In this document: positions 42,683-51,831 of the stretch, piece after piece
How the letters are laid out: each line of letters begins with the position of its first letter
Position numbering within the stretch: the first letter of the stretch is position 1
Source of the DNA: DASXMT01 sp963812965
GTDB taxonomy: Bacteria > Actinomycetota > Acidimicrobiia > Acidimicrobiales > RAAP-2
Assembly (NCBI GenBank): GCA_963812965.1
Contig: CAWEXG010000007.1
Coordinates: 23,278-87,277 of the forward strand
Length of the DNA stretch: 64,000 nt
Direction of reading: 5' to 3'
Made by a program: the position numbers and the translations under genes
The notes under the pieces: model-generated
What the model was told of the DNA's origin: nothing
Database searches by the model: none
What the model saw: only the letters and a program-made list of their open reading frames with translations

Positions 42683-43663
42683 ATGAACAGGTCGAAGAAG
42701 GGGCTGTGAACGCGTCGATCGAAGCCCGCCGGTCAACGAGAGGGCCCGGCAACGAGCGACACGGGGGTCGACGTCGTCACCGGGGCGTTCAGCTACTCGG
42801 GCAGCGCCATCGCTCGGGAGCTTCTGGAAGCTGGGCGCCATGTGCGGACCATGACCGGTCACCCCGACCGGGCGCCCCGGGGCTCACCGGTCGACGTACG
42901 CTCGCTCGACTTCGACGATCCGATCGGGTTGATCGGATCACTCACCGGTGTGACCACCCTGTACAACACGTACTGGGTCCGCTTCGCCCACCACCGTGTC
43001 AGCCACGATCTGGCGGTCATCAACTCGAGAACGCTTTTCCACGCAGCGCGACGAGCTGGCGTGCAGCGAATCGTGCACGTGAGCATCTCCCACCCGAGTG
43101 TCGACTCGCCGTATCCGTACTTCCGAGGAAAGGCCCTGGTCGAGCGGGCCCTGGCCGAGGCGGGGGTGCCGTACGCCATCCTCCGGCCAGCCCTCCTCTT
43201 TGGTGGCAACGGCGTGCTCCTCAACAACATCGCGTGGCTGTTGCGACACCTACCGGTGTTCGCTGTCGGCGGTGGCGGCCAGTACCGCGTTCGCGGGATC
43301 CACGTGGATGACCTGGCTCGCCTGTGTGTCCTGCGGGGTGCGGAGCGCCACGACAGCGTGACGGACGCGGTGGGACCGGAACGCCCAACCTTCAGAGAGC
43401 TGGTCACCTCCGTCAGGGATGTTGTTGGAAGTCGGGCGCTCGTTCTCCCGATGCCAGGAGCAGTCGTGCCGATCTTCTCGCGCCTGTTGGGGATGGTCTT
43501 GCACGATGTGCTGCTGACCCGGGACGAGTACCGAGCCATGGCGGACGGCCTCGCCGATACTGATGGCCCTGCTACAGGTTCGACAGCGCTTTCGGAGTGG
43601 CTCGCAGAGCACGGCACCGAACTGGGTGTTCGCTATGCCAACGAGCTGCACCGCCACTTTTAG
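42683..43663 (+). CDS. NAD(P)-dependent epimerase/dehydratase-like protein, interrupted by in-frame TGA
   Basis: A perfect AGGAGG (42673-42678) precedes the ATG at 42683. The frame reads MNRSKKGL, then TGA at 42707-42709, then stays open for 317 codons to 43663. The Rossmann start VDVVTGAFSYSGSAIAREL lies after the TGA, and no ATG, GTG or TTG occurs in frame between the TGA and 42842. Later motifs (VHVSISHP, YFRGKALVERAL, AILRPALLFG) are those of NmrA/epimerase-type SDR proteins. Translation from 42842 would lack the nucleotide-binding fold. A GTG at 42706 with GAAGGGG upstream opens another frame, so a frameshift is an alternative to a nonsense change. Confidence 0.8.
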
Positions 43664-43808
43664 GGGTCCAGGGCTCGGTCCAGGCCCCGTTCGAAGTCCC
43701 AGATCCAGGTTGTCGTTCGAGTCCTGGTCCGGTCCAAGGTTTGACGCACCACGACCTCCGGCCCACACTTGACCCGTGGCCCAGGGGGGCCGGTGAGGAG
43801 TCGATCAC

Positions 43809-44264
43809 ATGGGCACGTGGAGCAGAGGCGAGCTCGAGTCTGCGTTCGACCAGTATCAGCAGCGAGCAGCTGAGGCGGGACGAACTGGCGACTGGAAGTC
43901 ATGGGCCGACCAGTTCACCGAGGATGCGACGTACATCGAACATCATTTCGGCACGTTCGAGGGGCGGGAGGCCATCGGCGAGTGGATCAGCTCCTGCATG
44001 TCAGAGTACCCGGGGAACCGTATGCCGGAGTTCCCTATCGGGTGGTACGTGATCGACGAGGAGCGGGGCTGGGTGGTGTGCCAAGTCTGGAACCGGATGG
44101 AGGACCCTGGCGACGGCACCGTCCATCAGGAGTACAACGTCACCTTGCTGAAATACGCCGGCGACGGTCTGTGGTCCTACGAAGAGGACATCTACAACCC
44201 GATGCGGTTTGGCGCCATGGTGGGCCAGTGGGAAGCAGCCCGAACAGCAGCGTCCTCGCACTGA
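43809..44264 (+). CDS. SnoaL-like (NTF2 fold) protein
   Basis: The 151-residue protein has the cone-shaped NTF2 pattern: an N-terminal helix (LESAFDQYQQRAAEAGRTG), WADQFTEDATYIEHHFGTFEGREAIGEWI, and later strands VVCQVWNRMEDPGDG and YNVTLLKYAGDGLWSYEEDIYNP. SnoaL relatives include ketosteroid isomerases, polyketide cyclases and dehydratases. The pair of His and Asp residues in the pocket is compatible with catalysis, but no substrate can be named. It follows the epimerase after 145 bases. Confidence 0.87.
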   Translation: MGTWSRGELESAFDQYQQRAAEAGRTGDWKSWADQFTEDATYIEHHFGTFEGREAIGEWISSCMSEYPGNRMPEFPIGWYVIDEERGWVVCQVWNRMEDPGDGTVHQEYNVTLLKYAGDGLWSYEEDIYNPMRFGAMVGQWEAARTAASSH

Positions 44265-44285
44265 GCGGCTGCGCCGGTCTGCCTC

Positions 44286-44921
44286 TCAGAGGTGTGGCGG
44301 AGACTGCTCCAGTTTGGCCACAGCATCGGCGGAGCCCTGCACCTCGACGCGGGCGTGGTCGGCTCTTCCGCTGACGAAGAGCGTGAGCTCGCTCGGTGCA
44401 CCGACCACCGTCACGACATCCGGGCCTGGCTTCGCACCCAGGGGCGTCTTCCCGACGGGCTCCAGGCGTATGGCGATAGGGGAGTGTCGAAGAGACAGTC
44501 GGGCAAGCTGGGCGAGCCGTATCGCCAGGGCGTGCTCGAATGCGGGGTCTTCAGGACGAGGCTCCCAGCCGTCACGGGCGCGCCGGACGTCTTCGTGGTG
44601 GATGAAGAACTCGGCCGTGTTCACCATCGTGTCAACTGCCGGAAGGCGGGTGGGGGACCACGCCGGCGGGCCCGACCGAACCTCTGCGACGAGCTCGGAA
44701 AACGGCCGGGCAGCCTGCTTGGCGAGCACTCGGTCGGTGTAGCCCGAGAACGAGCTGATCATGATCCCGGGCAGCGTGTCGAGCCGATGTTCGCGGATAA
44801 TCAGGTGAGCAGCGAGCTCCCTCGCATGCCACCCATCGCACAGCGTCGGTGCGTCCGGTCCGACTTCATCGAACAGGTCGGCCAGCGCAACACGCTCCCG
44901 TTGGGCGTAGGAGGTGGGCAT
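44286..44921 (-). CDS. TIGR03085-type DinB/maleylpyruvate isomerase-like protein
   Basis: The 211-residue protein begins MPTSYAQRERVALADLFDEVGPDAPTLCDGW and continues ARELAAHLIIREHRLDTLPG, the helix set of mycothiol-dependent isomerases in the DinB superfamily. FFIHHEDVRRARDGWEP gives the metal-binding histidines. The C-terminal SCP2-like part follows (VVTVVGAPSELTLFVSGR). Such proteins use mycothiol, an actinobacterial thiol, which supports the phylum assignment. ATG 44927 is a second start candidate. Confidence 0.88.
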   Translation of the reverse strand: MPTSYAQRERVALADLFDEVGPDAPTLCDGWHARELAAHLIIREHRLDTLPGIMISSFSGYTDRVLAKQAARPFSELVAEVRSGPPAWSPTRLPAVDTMVNTAEFFIHHEDVRRARDGWEPRPEDPAFEHALAIRLAQLARLSLRHSPIAIRLEPVGKTPLGAKPGPDVVTVVGAPSELTLFVSGRADHARVEVQGSADAVAKLEQSPPHL

Positions 44922-45069
44922 AACCATCCATTGTTCCACGTCGGAACGGACGATCGACGGGCAGGCGGCCCAGCTGTCTTCGGGGTTTCTCAGCTGTGGA
45001 CCCGGACCCCGGCTCCCCTCTGGGCCCCCATCCCAGACACAGGCGTCGGCCGTCAATAGGGTACGAGAG

Positions 45070-45666
45070 GTGCCAAGCACACCCGCAGGCGAGAACGATC
45101 CACGAGAACCAGGATCGGCAGTACCGGCGATCGATCTCACACAACAGGGCACTCCTCGCCGAGTGGTAGTACAGGCCGCACTGCGAACGATGGGTACGAC
45201 GACGCTGCTGGTTGTGTTGTACTGCGTGCTCCCGGTCGGGCATGCCACCAACGCATCGACGGTCGTGGCACTGGGTGCAGGACTGGTTCTGTTCACTGCC
45301 GTGTTGGTATGGCAGATTCGGAGCATCGTGCGAGGGGATCACCCCTACGTTCGTGCTGCCGAGGCACTGGCCATCGTCATCCCTCTTCTCGTCTTCACGT
45401 TCGCGTTGGTATATCTGGGGTTATGGCACACCAATCACCACAGCTTTTCCGAGACGATCGACCGAACCAGCGCTGTCTATTTCACCGTGTCGGTGCTCTC
45501 AACCGTTGGGTTCGGGGACATCGTGGCTACGACGGACAGCGCCCGACTGGTCGTCACTGTCCAGATGCTGCTCGATCTGGTGTTGATCGGTGTGATCGCT
45601 CGGGTGATCTGGGGGGCGGCGCGCGTCGGCAAGGCGAGGAAGAACGCAGGTCCAGCTGAGCCCTGA
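45070..45666 (+). CDS. Two-helix potassium channel
   Basis: About 198 residues from the GTG at 45070. Two N-terminal helices (TLLVVLYCVLPVG and VVALGAGLVLFTAVLVW) precede a third (LAIVIPLLVFTFALVYLGL), the pore helix region AVYFTVSVLST and the selectivity filter TVGFGD, then the last helix. The filter is the canonical potassium signature. The channel would set membrane potential or turgor. No RCK/TrkA ligand domain follows, so it is an ungated or membrane-gated type. Confidence 0.9.
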   Translation: MPSTPAGENDPREPGSAVPAIDLTQQGTPRRVVVQAALRTMGTTTLLVVLYCVLPVGHATNASTVVALGAGLVLFTAVLVWQIRSIVRGDHPYVRAAEALAIVIPLLVFTFALVYLGLWHTNHHSFSETIDRTSAVYFTVSVLSTVGFGDIVATTDSARLVVTVQMLLDLVLIGVIARVIWGAARVGKARKNAGPAEP

Positions 45667-45724
45667 GACCTGCCCCTGTGCTCGGGCATCTCCGGCTGTG
45701 CGGTGCACGGGCTTGCTACGGATA

Positions 45725-45765
45725 GTCGATCGGGCCGGTATCGCCGTGCCACGGTGCCGATCGAC
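45725..45765 (+). terminator. Hairpin downstream of the potassium channel gene
   Basis: GTCGATCGG (45725-45733) and CCGATCGAC (45757-45765) are perfectly complementary, with a nested CCGTG/CACGG pairing in the loop. It lies 59 bases after the stop codon and is followed by an AT-rich promoter-like stretch (45780-45900) for the next gene. Confidence 0.6.
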
Positions 45766-45925
45766 AACCCAAAGACAGCCCGAAAGATCAATAGCGCTCA
45801 AACGGGAATAGCCGACCGTATCTTCTAGTTATAGAGATCGTAAGAATATTGTGCGTCCGGTCGCAAATACCTGGGCGGAAGATGTATGTTAAGTACGAAC
45901 GGCACAGAGGTACGACGGAGGCACT

Positions 45926-46357
45926 ATGGATGATCGCCCCGAAGTCGACGACCGACGAGGTGGACCGGGAACGGACAGCCCTCGTGGATTCGGTCCTGAC
46001 AGTGGTAGCCGAGCAACTCGAAGGATCCATGATCGGCTCCCGTCACTTCTCCACGAGCTCATCGACTATGGCGTTGTGGAACGTGATACCTCGGGTAGGT
46101 GGCAGCTTTCTGGCGAGGTGCAGACGCTTCTCGAAGAGCAGTCCGTGCTCCACGCCGTCAGCGGGAGGCGGGTGTTCGTAGGCCTGCGATGTGAGGGCTG
46201 CGGCACCAGCACGGTCACGTGGTTGGTGGGGGAGCGCCGACTGTGCGCTGCCTGCGCCCAGCCACAGAGAGGCGAAGACGTTGCGGCCGGACCCCAGGTG
46301 ACCAGGTCGAAGGGCCGCCGGAAGCTCGGTGCCCACCCCTTTCGCCGGGCTGGTTGA
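45926..46357 (+). CDS. Small winged-helix/zinc-ribbon protein, possible frameshift
   Basis: The 143-residue frame has a plausible core from residue 35: DRLPSLLHELIDYGVVERDTSG looks like a winged-helix fragment and LRCEGCGTSTVTWLV with LCAACAQ is a zinc ribbon. Its first 33 residues look like an off-frame translation. The overlapping frame from ATG 45930 reads STTDEVDRERTALVDSVLTVVAEQLEG, which has better helical character and an ideal spacing (8 bases) to GGAGG at 45917-45921. One lost base around 46030 would join the two into one protein. The family is unknown. Confidence 0.55.
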   Translation: MDDRPEVDDRRGGPGTDSPRGFGPDSGSRATRRIHDRLPSLLHELIDYGVVERDTSGRWQLSGEVQTLLEEQSVLHAVSGRRVFVGLRCEGCGTSTVTWLVGERRLCAACAQPQRGEDVAAGPQVTRSKGRRKLGAHPFRRAG

Positions 46358-46453
46358 CCGCCGGCGTACAGCAGCCCGGAACGCTGAGAGCGAATATGAT
46401 GCCGGTCAGCGACTGTCGCCTATGAGGGTGACAAGGGCCGGGGGGACCATCGC

Positions 46454-47593
46454 ATGCAGAGCTGTCCGTACGGATCGTCGCAGTTGCGCCGTGCCCGCTT
46501 GACCCGATTCGGAACGGCTGCGATCTCAGCGCTGCTGGGCATGGTGGTCGTACTCGTTGTGCCCACCATGGCCGCCGTCGCCACGGCTGGGGCTGCGACA
46601 GCCGGCCAAGCCGTAGCCACTCCGGTGTCGTCGACCAGTACCACCGGTCAGGTGCCTGCTCGGCCGTCGGCCGGATGCGCGTCGAGCGCTTCCTCCAGCA
46701 GCTCCCCCACTCTTGTCCCTGCTGGCGAAGAGAGCATCCCCTTGTCTGCCGGCGGGGACACCGGCTCGTACTTCTTCGAGATTCCGACGAGCTACAACGG
46801 GAAAACCCCCATGCCGGTCGTCATCGACCTCCATGGCTATGACGAATCGGCTGGCCTGCAGGTTTCGATCTCGGCCCTGGGTCAGTACGGCAATTCCCAT
46901 GGATTCATCACGATCACACCTGGGGTCCAAGAGACGGTTTCCCTTTGGGACACCACGCTCGGCAGTAAGGATCTGGCATTCTTCGGAGGGCTGCTCGACA
47001 ACATCGAGAGCACGCTCTGTGTCGACCAGAACCGGGTGTTCGTCACCGGTTATTCGGATGGCGCCTTCATGAGCTCGGCGATCGCCTGCCAGTACGCCGG
47101 GCGGGTGGCGGCGGTGGCCCCGGTGGCAGGAATCCAGGCCATCAGCGGCTGCCGTCCTTCCCGACCTGTTCCCGTGGTCGCTTTTCATGGAACGGCCGAT
47201 CCCTTTGTCCCCTATGCGGGGGGTATCGGCAAGGCGGCCGAGGCGCTCCCCGCTCCCAATGGGGTTGGCACGCTGGGCCAGACCAGCCAAGGCAAGGCAC
47301 AGAAGAAGGGTCCGTCCATTCCAGCTCAGACCGCCGCCTGGGCCCGTCGCAACGGCTGCCAGCCGTCGCCGACGTACTCGAAGGTCGCCAGCGATGTGAC
47401 GCTCATTCGTTATCGCTGTCCGCACGGAGCCGACGTGGAGCTCTACCGGGTTACCAATGGTGGTCACGCGTGGCCTGGGAGCGAGGGGACGAAGGCGATC
47501 GCCGCCGTCGTTGGTCGCACTACGTTCTCGATCTCGGCCACCAGTGTGATGTGGAAGTTCTTCCAGTCCCATCCGCTGACCAAGGCGAGCTGA
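46454..47593 (+). CDS. Secreted PHB-depolymerase/feruloyl-esterase-like protein
   Basis: The 379-residue protein has a signal peptide (ISALLGMVVVLVVPTMAAVATAGA) and a Ser/Thr-rich linker to about residue 85. The catalytic domain shows PVVIDLHGYDES with the oxyanion hole, Ser201 in TGYSDGAF, Asp249 in FHGTADPFVPY and His338 in NGGHAWPG. This is the type 1 esterase layout of LpqC/PHB depolymerases and feruloyl esterases. It would hydrolyse polyesters or aryl esters outside the cell. It has no substrate-binding domain. Confidence 0.9.
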   Translation: MQSCPYGSSQLRRARLTRFGTAAISALLGMVVVLVVPTMAAVATAGAATAGQAVATPVSSTSTTGQVPARPSAGCASSASSSSSPTLVPAGEESIPLSAGGDTGSYFFEIPTSYNGKTPMPVVIDLHGYDESAGLQVSISALGQYGNSHGFITITPGVQETVSLWDTTLGSKDLAFFGGLLDNIESTLCVDQNRVFVTGYSDGAFMSSAIACQYAGRVAAVAPVAGIQAISGCRPSRPVPVVAFHGTADPFVPYAGGIGKAAEALPAPNGVGTLGQTSQGKAQKKGPSIPAQTAAWARRNGCQPSPTYSKVASDVTLIRYRCPHGADVELYRVTNGGHAWPGSEGTKAIAAVVGRTTFSISATSVMWKFFQSHPLTKAS

Positions 47594-47645
47594 CCCGAAG
47601 CAAGCTGGCATCGAGGCCGCCACAGCGTGTGCGGCTCGTGCGTGC

Positions 47646-49154
47646 CTACACCCCGAGCACTGCGTCGACGCGACCCGAGCGGTGGGCCTCCACCAAGGCT
47701 TGGTGGTCGGCGACGTTCTGGTCGGCATAGGTCTCGGCGAAACGGGCCAGTGCAGCGTCGAAGGCCGAACCTGATCCGAGGTACGCGGCGATCGCCACCC
47801 GATCACCGGAACGGGCATGGGCTCGGGCCAGCGTCCAGCCGCAGATCTCGCCGTAGAGGCGCATGCCACGGGGCACCATGGTGCCGATGTCGGCCGAGCC
47901 CTTGTGGTCCCACAGCTGTCGGACGTAGAAGTCCCGCTCTATCCCGTCAGTGCCGTCGGCGCGCACCCAGCCGAGCAGGATGTCGCTCGCTGCCTGCATC
48001 AGCCGCTGCCCCTCCACCACCCGTTGCCCTTGGTGTTCGAACACGCTCGGTGCCACGTACTCCTCGAGCACGGACGGCCCTGCTTCCTTGGCCTGGAGGA
48101 TGAGGGGGTCCGACTCGTCCCGTCCAAGGAGGAGCACGATCCAGCATCGGGTGCCCACGCTGCCCACACCCACGACCTTGCGGGCGATCTCGACCGGCGT
48201 GAAACCTTCGAGGAGATGTCGTCGGTCGAGGGGCAGGGTCGCCGCATACCGCTCCAGCAGCAAACCCAGCTCGCCCCGCAGTGCCTCCGCTTCGCCTGGG
48301 GCGAGCAAAGCATCCAGGGGAGTGATCAGGGGGTGTTCGTTGCGAAGGCGGATGACCCCCTGCTCCCGGGTGGTGAGCTTGGCGAACGCCTTGAGGTGGT
48401 CCCGGCTCTGTGCCTTGCTCACGGTGGCCTGAACGGTCTTCCGTTGACGACTGGTCATCTGGTTCCGCCAGTCGTCGATGAGCGACACGTCGACTCGTGC
48501 ATACCAGAGATCGAGATGCCGCATCTGGGCGAACTGGGTCATGGCTCGCCGGTAGCTGCGCACGGTTGCGGTCACGATGTCCGTTCGCTCCCGGTCGGTG
48601 AAGCCGCGGTCCCTCCCGGCGATCGCCAAACTTGCGGCCAAGCGTTTCACGTCCCACTCGAACGGCCCGGGAAGCGTCTCGTCGAAGTCGTTGAGGTCGA
48701 AGAGCAGTCCCCGTTCCGGGGACCCGAAGATCCCGAAGTTGGAGAGGTGGGCGTCCCCGCACATTTGGACCATGATTCCGGATGTGGGTGTACCGGCTAG
48801 GTCGGACGCCATGCCCAGTGCCGCACCCCGGAAGAAGGAGAACTCGGAGGCGAGCATCCGACCGTGCCTGATCGGCACCAGATCCGGTAGGCGATCGACC
48901 GCCTGCGTCTGGAGGAGGGTGATCGGATCGGCCCGGTTGGTAGCCGGTACCCACTCGCCGTGACTCGATCGTGGGGCCCGGAGGCGCGCCGCTTTACCCA
49001 GGGCGATGCTCTCGGGAACCGTACGGGGTTGAACAAGGGTGTCGTTCACACCGGACTCGCTTTCGATCGCCGGACCGTGCTGGGACTCGTCGCACAGCTG
49101 TTCCTGCCAGTCTCGCGCCAGGAAGAACGGAATGCTGCGGGCGCTGAAGTCCAT
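47646..49154 (-). CDS. DUF2252 family protein
   Basis: The 502-residue protein carries the family blocks LLQTQAVDRLPDLVPIRHGRM, FSFFRGAALGMASDL, MVQMCGDAHLSNFGIFGSPE and FDLNDFDETLPGPFEWDVKRL. The GDxHxxNFG and FDLNDFDE motifs copy the catalytic and metal sites of aminoglycoside-phosphotransferase/kinase folds, so DUF2252 members are probably kinases of unknown substrate. A later GVGSVGTRC is also conserved. The GTG at 49049 is a possible later start because the first 35 residues are not typical. Confidence 0.9.
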   Translation of the reverse strand: MDFSARSIPFFLARDWQEQLCDESQHGPAIESESGVNDTLVQPRTVPESIALGKAARLRAPRSSHGEWVPATNRADPITLLQTQAVDRLPDLVPIRHGRMLASEFSFFRGAALGMASDLAGTPTSGIMVQMCGDAHLSNFGIFGSPERGLLFDLNDFDETLPGPFEWDVKRLAASLAIAGRDRGFTDRERTDIVTATVRSYRRAMTQFAQMRHLDLWYARVDVSLIDDWRNQMTSRQRKTVQATVSKAQSRDHLKAFAKLTTREQGVIRLRNEHPLITPLDALLAPGEAEALRGELGLLLERYAATLPLDRRHLLEGFTPVEIARKVVGVGSVGTRCWIVLLLGRDESDPLILQAKEAGPSVLEEYVAPSVFEHQGQRVVEGQRLMQAASDILLGWVRADGTDGIERDFYVRQLWDHKGSADIGTMVPRGMRLYGEICGWTLARAHARSGDRVAIAAYLGSGSAFDAALARFAETYADQNVADHQALVEAHRSGRVDAVLGV

Positions 49155-49332
49155 CGCCAGCCGCCAATCCCCCCGCTGTGGGCAGCGATCTTCTGAGTGT
49201 CTCGACCCAGCTCACCCGTAAAGGTCCGCGTGGCGGCCGTGACCGGGGATTGAGCACGGTGCTCGTACGCCGCCGTGTTGAGGGTATGTTGCTCGTCATC
49301 ATGTGCAGGTTGACCGTCCTCCGGCTCGTCCT

Positions 49333-50721
49333 ATGAGCGACGACGTCGGCTCACCGACTACACCGTTGACGACGGCGCTCGTGCTGGCCGGTGGTGGGAC
49401 CAAAGGCGCGTTCGAGGTGGGTGTGCTCCACTACCTGGCCACGGAGAAGCATCTGCTCCCCGACATCATCACGGCGACGTCCGCCGGCGCCATCATCGGC
49501 ACGGTTATCGCCCAGGCCGCCACCGCCGACGAGTTCTCGGCGTGCGTGGACGACCTACGCCAGGATCTCCTGTCCATGACCGACACCGGGTCGGTGTTCG
49601 GCGATCAGCCGTGGCTGTCCGCACTTCGGGGGACGAAGTGGGGAGATGCGGTGAACGACTTCGTCACCGTCCAGTCCCGCCCGCCGATACCCGGCACGAC
49701 CGCTGCGAGCATCGTACGTCCCCTACGTCCCGCAAGCATTCGACTCCACCAGGTGGCCAGGGCCGTACGTGACGCCCCCCATCTGATCCGGGCGCTGATG
49801 GTGGGGCGCGGTCACTTCGGATCGATCCTCACGTTGGACCCGATCTCTGATGCGCTGCGAGGGGAGCAGCCCGGCAGTGGCTTCGTGCCCGTCGACCCTG
49901 ATCGGGTGGCACGCTCCGGTCGTCAGCTTCGTCTGGCCGTGACTGCCCTCCAGGCCGGCGTGCTCCGCTATGTCACCGAGCACGGCGAGCTGGTCGAGGA
50001 CGATGCGGTCACGCCGGTGCCCGGGGCCAAGCCCGTCGGCGTCCTCGAAGGCCTCTTGGCATCGTCGAGCGTCCCGCTCATCTTCCCGCCTCGCCCAATG
50101 GGCGACGACGTCTATGTCGACGGAGGTGTTCTTCGGAACATCCCTGTCGATGCCGCCGCAGCGCTCGGGGCTCGTCGGATCGTGGCCGTCACCGCTGTTC
50201 CGTTCGTCGGTCCTCGAGACGAGCGCGACTTCACCAAAGCGAGCCTGATCGGCGTTCACCTGCGGACGGCTGCTGTCATCTCCTTGCTCGGTCGCCAACG
50301 TGACGACGTCCGTCTCGCACTGCCGGAGGGGACGTCGTTGCAGGTGATCGACCCCACGGTGGATGTCGTCGGGCCGTTCGAGGTGGCCCAGGGCCTCATG
50401 CTCATCGACATGGACTACGGATGGATGCGGGGAGCGGACATGATGGCGGTTCCGGACGACGAACGGAACGACGCCCGTTCGTTGAGTGATGCCATCACGG
50501 CTGCCCGGGTACGGTCGTGGTGGTTAGAGGAGACGTGGTGGAAGGCCGGGCGACCGACAGGTGGGGACATCCGACGGCTTCGTCGTGAGAAGGAGGCGGT
50601 GACCCGGTTGCTCGACGAGCGACGGAAGGCCGGGTTCCTCGTACCGGACGAGGCAGAGACATGGGGCCACGACTACGAGCGTCACGACGGCCCACGGCCG
50701 GCAACGCTGTCCACGTTGTAG
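49333..50721 (+). CDS. Patatin-like phospholipase
   Basis: From the ATG at 49333 the protein has 462 residues. ALVLAGGGTKGAFEVGVLHYL is the oxyanion-hole motif, Ser50 lies in the nucleophile motif ATSAGA, and the catalytic Asp in YVDGGVLRNIP. These cytoplasmic or membrane-bound lipases cleave acyl esters of phospholipids. The C-terminal 100 residues are charged and helical and not part of the lipase fold. An earlier GTG at 49303 is possible. It is followed 15 bases later by an epimerase gene. Confidence 0.9.
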   Translation: MSDDVGSPTTPLTTALVLAGGGTKGAFEVGVLHYLATEKHLLPDIITATSAGAIIGTVIAQAATADEFSACVDDLRQDLLSMTDTGSVFGDQPWLSALRGTKWGDAVNDFVTVQSRPPIPGTTAASIVRPLRPASIRLHQVARAVRDAPHLIRALMVGRGHFGSILTLDPISDALRGEQPGSGFVPVDPDRVARSGRQLRLAVTALQAGVLRYVTEHGELVEDDAVTPVPGAKPVGVLEGLLASSSVPLIFPPRPMGDDVYVDGGVLRNIPVDAAAALGARRIVAVTAVPFVGPRDERDFTKASLIGVHLRTAAVISLLGRQRDDVRLALPEGTSLQVIDPTVDVVGPFEVAQGLMLIDMDYGWMRGADMMAVPDDERNDARSLSDAITAARVRSWWLEETWWKAGRPTGGDIRRLRREKEAVTRLLDERRKAGFLVPDEAETWGHDYERHDGPRPATLSTL

Positions 50722-50736
50722 GCGACTGAGAAGCCC

Positions 50737-51663
50737 GTGCTTTCTGGTGAGAAGATCCTCATAACCGGTGCTACCGGCCAGATAGCCATTCCGATGGCCG
50801 AGTACTTCAGCCGGGAGAACGAAGTATGGGGGATAGCCCGGTTCACCGAGGAAGGATCTCGTCAGCGCATGGAGGCATTGGGCGTCACCACCCGGGTGTG
50901 CGATCTCGGTGCGGGCGACTTCGGCGATCTTCCCACCGACTTCACCTATCTGCTGCACCTGGCTGCCTTCCAGGGGCCAGAGCAGGACGACGACCATGCC
51001 TTCCGGGTGAACGGGGAGGGGACGGGCTTCGTGTTGGGACACTGTCGGAACGCGAAAGCTGCGCTGGTGATGTCCTCCTCGTCCGTGTACCGACCGCACG
51101 ATGACCCGGCCCATGCCTTCACTGAGACCGATCCGTTGGGTGGAGCACGGACGCCGTGGGCACCGACCTATGTGGAGTCGAAGCTGGCAGGCGAAGCCGT
51201 GGCGCGTTTCTGCGCTCGCTCGTTGCGTCTGCCGGTGGTCATCGCTCGCATGAACGCCTCGTTCGGCCCCAACGGTGGTCTGCCAACACAGCACGTCGAT
51301 GCGATCATGACTGGACGTGACGTGGCCACTCGCGCCGACCCATGCCCGTACAGCCCGATCTTCCAAGAGGACATCAACGAGCAGGCCGAGGCGCTGTTGG
51401 CTGCGGCCGGCATACCAGCCACCATCGTGAACTGGGGTGGTGACGAGCCGGTCAGCGTTCAAGAGTGGTGCGCGTACGTGGGCGACCTGACCGGGACCTC
51501 TCCGGTCGTCACTGTGGAGAAAACACCGGGGGCTCATCTGGGCATGGTCTCTGACCGTACGAAACGGGCTGTGTTGACCGGCCCGTGCCGGGTGGGATGG
51601 CGTGAAGGGTTGCGACGCGTCGTCGAATCGAGGAACGCTCAGCGCTCGGAGCCAACGACCTGA
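50737..51663 (+). CDS. NAD-dependent epimerase/dehydratase
   Basis: The 308-residue extended SDR protein has the Rossmann glycine motif TGATGQIA at residues 10-17 and the catalytic pair Tyr145/Lys149 (YVESK), with MSSSSVY holding the catalytic Ser. ARMNASFGPNGG resembles the substrate loop of sugar-nucleotide epimerases. It probably forms an operon with the patatin gene. The substrate could be a nucleotide sugar or a hydroxy-steroid; sequence alone does not decide. Confidence 0.9.
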   Translation: MLSGEKILITGATGQIAIPMAEYFSRENEVWGIARFTEEGSRQRMEALGVTTRVCDLGAGDFGDLPTDFTYLLHLAAFQGPEQDDDHAFRVNGEGTGFVLGHCRNAKAALVMSSSSVYRPHDDPAHAFTETDPLGGARTPWAPTYVESKLAGEAVARFCARSLRLPVVIARMNASFGPNGGLPTQHVDAIMTGRDVATRADPCPYSPIFQEDINEQAEALLAAAGIPATIVNWGGDEPVSVQEWCAYVGDLTGTSPVVTVEKTPGAHLGMVSDRTKRAVLTGPCRVGWREGLRRVVESRNAQRSEPTT

Positions 51664-51706
51664 GGAGCAGGGGACCAGCAGAGAGGCGATCCGGGCCGCT
51701 GTTCTC

Positions 51707-51768
51707 TGGCCCTCCCGCCCCCTGGCTCCCTGGCCCGCTGGCTCCGTGTGGCCCTCCCGCCCCCTGGC
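51707..51768. repeat. C-rich segment with a 20-bp direct repeat
   Basis: TGGCCCTCCCGCCCCCTGGC occurs perfectly at 51707-51726 and 51749-51768, within a pyrimidine-rich stretch between two convergent genes (51664-51831). Several CTGGC/CCTGGC fragments fill the space. No ORF with coding character is present. Confidence 0.8.
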
Positions 51769-51831
51769 CCCCCGCCCCCCTTCGGAGCTGCCCAAGCCCT
51801 CGCGATTCGTCCTGTCGTGAGCTTCGGTGTC

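Noticed and set aside
42707..42709. Selenocysteine at the epimerase TGA
   Set aside because: The position is in a variable N-terminal tail before the Rossmann fold and no SECIS-like hairpin is visible just downstream.
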